A program made the translations under genes and the position numbers. Below, in pieces: positions 61,430 to 64,000 of a DNA stretch of 64,000 bases. This DNA is from Stichopus chloronotus (taxonomy: Eukaryota; Echinodermata; Holothuroidea; Aspidochirotida; Stichopodidae), in NCBI GenBank assembly GCA_021234535.1, contig CM037840.1, forward strand, positions 12,975,415 to 13,039,414, in the 5' to 3' direction. The notes beneath the pieces were generated by a model. That model was not told the DNA's origin and did not search any database. It saw only the letters and a program-made list of their open reading frames with translations. Position 1 is the stretch's first letter. Every line of letters begins with the position of its first letter.

Positions 61430-62845
61430 TCACCCTTCGAAATAGTGTATGTCATTAATTATGGCACTGAGCATAAATTTGAACACAATCGTTTTAACTA
61501 TGCACTATAACAATAACATTCACATGAAGCCTATGCACACATGTTCGGTATGAACTTTCACAGCAGTTCACTGATTTTGCCCTTGTCTCTTAATTCACTT
61601 TTAATTAAGCAATAACAATATTTACTTCAAGATTTTGAACAGCTCTTTCAGCAGTCTTCTCGAACAAGGATTATAAAGTCTACTTGCGTTACACTTGTTT
61701 ATTACTTGATGAAGTCACAAACACGACTTAACTAAGGAAAAGAGTGCCCACATGATAATTTAAGAAAGACATTTGAATTCAGAAACACATTTCGCCATTT
61801 GCTTTTAATAATGAAAAAGCTTTAATTATGTAGCAGCAATTATTTCCAAACAAGAAGGTATACGGGTGTCGTGATATCATTCAACAGGCATTTCAAAATT
61901 AATATATCAAATTGTTGGGAATCAATGCAACTTCTTGTGTAGGACTGTGGTTTTTTTTTTTTTTGTTATTAATACTTACCATTAAGTATTTCTATGCTTT
62001 CACCGAAGGATATTTTTTTTCAAAAACTGCATTTTGCAGTCTGAAATCTCCTCCACATTTCCTACTACTGGCCCTCCTCCTTTCACCAATCGACGCCGCC
62101 CCCCCCCCCCTACAAAAAAAAAATGAACGAAGAATATGGCAATTATCATGAATGTGCGTCCTGTCCTTAAGGAGATTAAGGACAGGATTATTCAACAAAA
62201 ATACCTCGGCTGCATACCTCGTCAATTTAAGAAATTGATCGAATATGTGGTACAAAATATATGTTACACGTGACGTAGCGTTTAAAAAACTTGATATCCC
62301 AAATCCGTAATGTCCAGTTGCTAACATTTTCCAAAGTTGTCAGTTCCGAAACACACATCCATTGTTTCAAGCAACCACTTCAGCTAAAACTAATAAAAAT
62401 CACCCAAAAATTTAAAGACAAAATGAGACAAACGCTTTATCAATGCCTAGTCTAGTTAGTCGCGGTATTCTTCGTCCAAACAAACCTTCTTTAAACAAGC
62501 TACAAAAAGTAACTGCTACTTTTCAGTCTTCCAAGAAAGTAACGATGTTACTACACTTAACGTTTATCTTTACCTGTTAGGACAATACTTTCATGCTCTG
62601 AAGACGGTGATACTACTACGGCGAGGAATCAGTTTCACTAGTGATCATGGTCATTGAGAGGGTGACATACTTGGACCATGTTGAGACGAATGCAGATAGG
62701 GTTTTAAAACAACCTCATTTGTACCTACTTATATCACGAAATTATAGGCGTTAAAGACTGCATCTCGAACGTATAGTCAGAAAAAACAGGGACAACTTTA
62801 TTGTCTTCAAAGTGTTCCATTTAGCTCAATACATGCACTGAAAAC
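61430..62845. other. Intergenic stretch, no recognised gene
   Basis: Contains poly-T (61951-61963), poly-C (62100-62110) and a perfect 12-bp hairpin (62159-62170 / 62176-62187, loop GGAGA). No recognised gene. Confidence 0.4.
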
Positions 62846-62850
62846 ATATT

Positions 62851-64000
62851 TCACCTGCTAAGTCCATACGTGAACAACTTTCCCGTCTTTTGGGTAGCTA
62901 AGAGAAGTTGCTCTTTTCCATCCATTTCCAAAGTGGTAACGCAATAGGTATCTTCATCTACTACTCTCGTTGCCAGTATTTCTCGGCCATCTTGGTTGTA
63001 TTGTACCAAGACGCGCTTTTCCTGGCTTGAAGTGTTTCCTGCCCACAGCATGTAAATGAAACCACTCTTATCTGTGCATACCCTGAGAGGTCTACAGGTT
63101 TCACCATCGAGGTTTGGTTTGACGAATTCGTGCATCAATTTACTTTGAGAATTTTCCATCGTGACAGCATACGACCTCTTACCGAGAATGTCACATATTA
63201 CAACTATACCACGATAGGTTGAAACCATATCGAAAGCGTAATTGATAGCCTCTGGCAGTGTCACGGTGTGTCTGTAATTCATCTGATCATCAAACACGTA
63301 CACGCATCTGCTGTTAGTACCTACTATGATGCTATGGTTGACATGGTCGTTAGTCACGCACCAGACACATCGATCTGCCGGCCAGTTCGTGGTGACGTCG
63401 CCGATTTTCTTCTTGTTAAAGGACCCGTCACGAACGTCGTACAGTCCGATTTCGTCTGGCATGCAAATTGTTATTACTTTCGACTTTGACAGGGTACAGC
63501 AATTGCGATCGGGATAATAGCGGCATTTTTCTCTTTTAAGTTGACCCCAGCCGTGCGATTTCCCATTTTCTGCCAATGACGGTGATATGTGAATATTCAT
63601 TAGATATCCTGCCTGTTATCACGATGTTACCATCCCTGCTGCTTGTAATGCCATAGATCCACCAACCTTTCTCTTTAAACTCTGTGACTTCAGAAGAAGA
63701 TGTTCTATGTTCGGTCATCGTGACTGCATCAGTAACAACTCTTCTTACGTCATTGATGACAAAATTAGATAAAGATTCTAAATTTGAGGGGAATTCTCTC
63801 TTTAATTCTTCCAACAGGGGTTCACAAGCTGCTCTAATATCGGGAATACACCGAGCATCCGTCCACTCGTCTTTAGAAGCAAGAACAGATGTCGTTGTTG
63901 CTGAGAAATTCTCGTATCGTTGGATAATTTGTTGGCATTGGTTTGAGAGTTCTTTCAACTCCTTCTCGTTTTCAGATTTATAGAATTCCATATCCGTTGT
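62851..64000 (-). CDS. TRIM-C: C-terminal half of a TRIM-propeller protein, partial, one frame break
   Basis: A minus-strand paralogue of TRIM-B that runs out of the window at its 5' side, so RING and B-boxes are not visible. From the window edge to about 63560 it carries the end of the coiled coil (QIIQRYENFSATT), the linker (ASKDEWTDARCIPDIRAACE) and the first propeller strands. After one extra base near 63565 (AAAATGGG context) the frame continues from about 63560 to the stop at 62851 with the rest of the propeller (EIGLYDVRDGS, GREILATRVVDEDT). There is no acidic loop: the last blade is continuous, unlike TRIM-A and TRIM-B. The ATG at 63991 is internal. The single indel may be an assembly error. 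Confidence 0.85.

Noticed and set aside
1..64000. CRISPR arrays, bacterial operons, riboswitches or an origin of replication
   Set aside because: None seen; introns, poly-A signals and animal gene families show this is eukaryotic chromosomal DNA.

Overview
This is eukaryotic nuclear DNA. It is AT-rich, gene-sparse and intron-bearing, with many microsatellites, decayed retroelements and short tandem arrays. The protein families point to an invertebrate animal: a local expansion of intronless TRIM-type RING/B-box E3 ligases with a beta-propeller tail, tandem multi-exon flavin-containing monooxygenases (FMO), and Penelope-like and LINE retroelements. A marine deuterostome such as an echinoderm (sea cucumber or sea urchin type) fits best, but this is inference from gene families. 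The sequence itself does not name the species.

Layout. 1-4.9 kb: no recognised gene. 4.9-7.4 kb: TRIM-A (+), reading frame broken by two 1-nt losses. 9.1-9.6 kb: LINE reverse-transcriptase relic (-). 9.9-10.5 kb: tandem array of about 140 bp units. 12.6-14.0 kb: decayed GIY-YIG retroelement (+) split by a nested LINE-like tail. 16.5-17.9 kb: imperfect inverted repeats around an acidic coding region with two copies of an unrecognised motif (-), the most novel-looking stretch. 22.9-23.8 kb: weak retroelement relics. 25.2-27.5 kb: TRIM-B (+), intact, 777 aa. 27.9-28.7 kb: five copies of a roughly 177 bp tandem repeat. 30.3-31.7 kb: TRIM-D, a degenerate copy with a pure GAT run. 34.3-42.3 kb and 46.3-54.2 kb: two tandem seven-exon FMO genes (-). 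56.6-57.1 kb: foldback element. 57.8-58.25 kb: 235 bp tandem duplication. 58.3-60.2 kb: Penelope-like element (-) bounded by inverted repeats. 62.85-64 kb: C-terminal part of a further TRIM gene, TRIM-C (-), running off the window.

The TRIM copies are diverged paralogues that share one architecture: RING, two B-boxes, coiled coil, propeller. They differ mostly in an acidic loop inside the last propeller blade, which appears to have grown from GAT repeats. The FMO copies share identical exon phases and near-identical exon lengths, so they arose by tandem duplication. Both carry a threonine where the family signature has histidine.

TRIM-A, TRIM-C, FMO-1 and FMO-2 are otherwise well conserved but each carries one to four single-base (net) indels. 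This could be residual error in a long-read assembly or early pseudogenisation, and it must be settled before any of the four is called broken.
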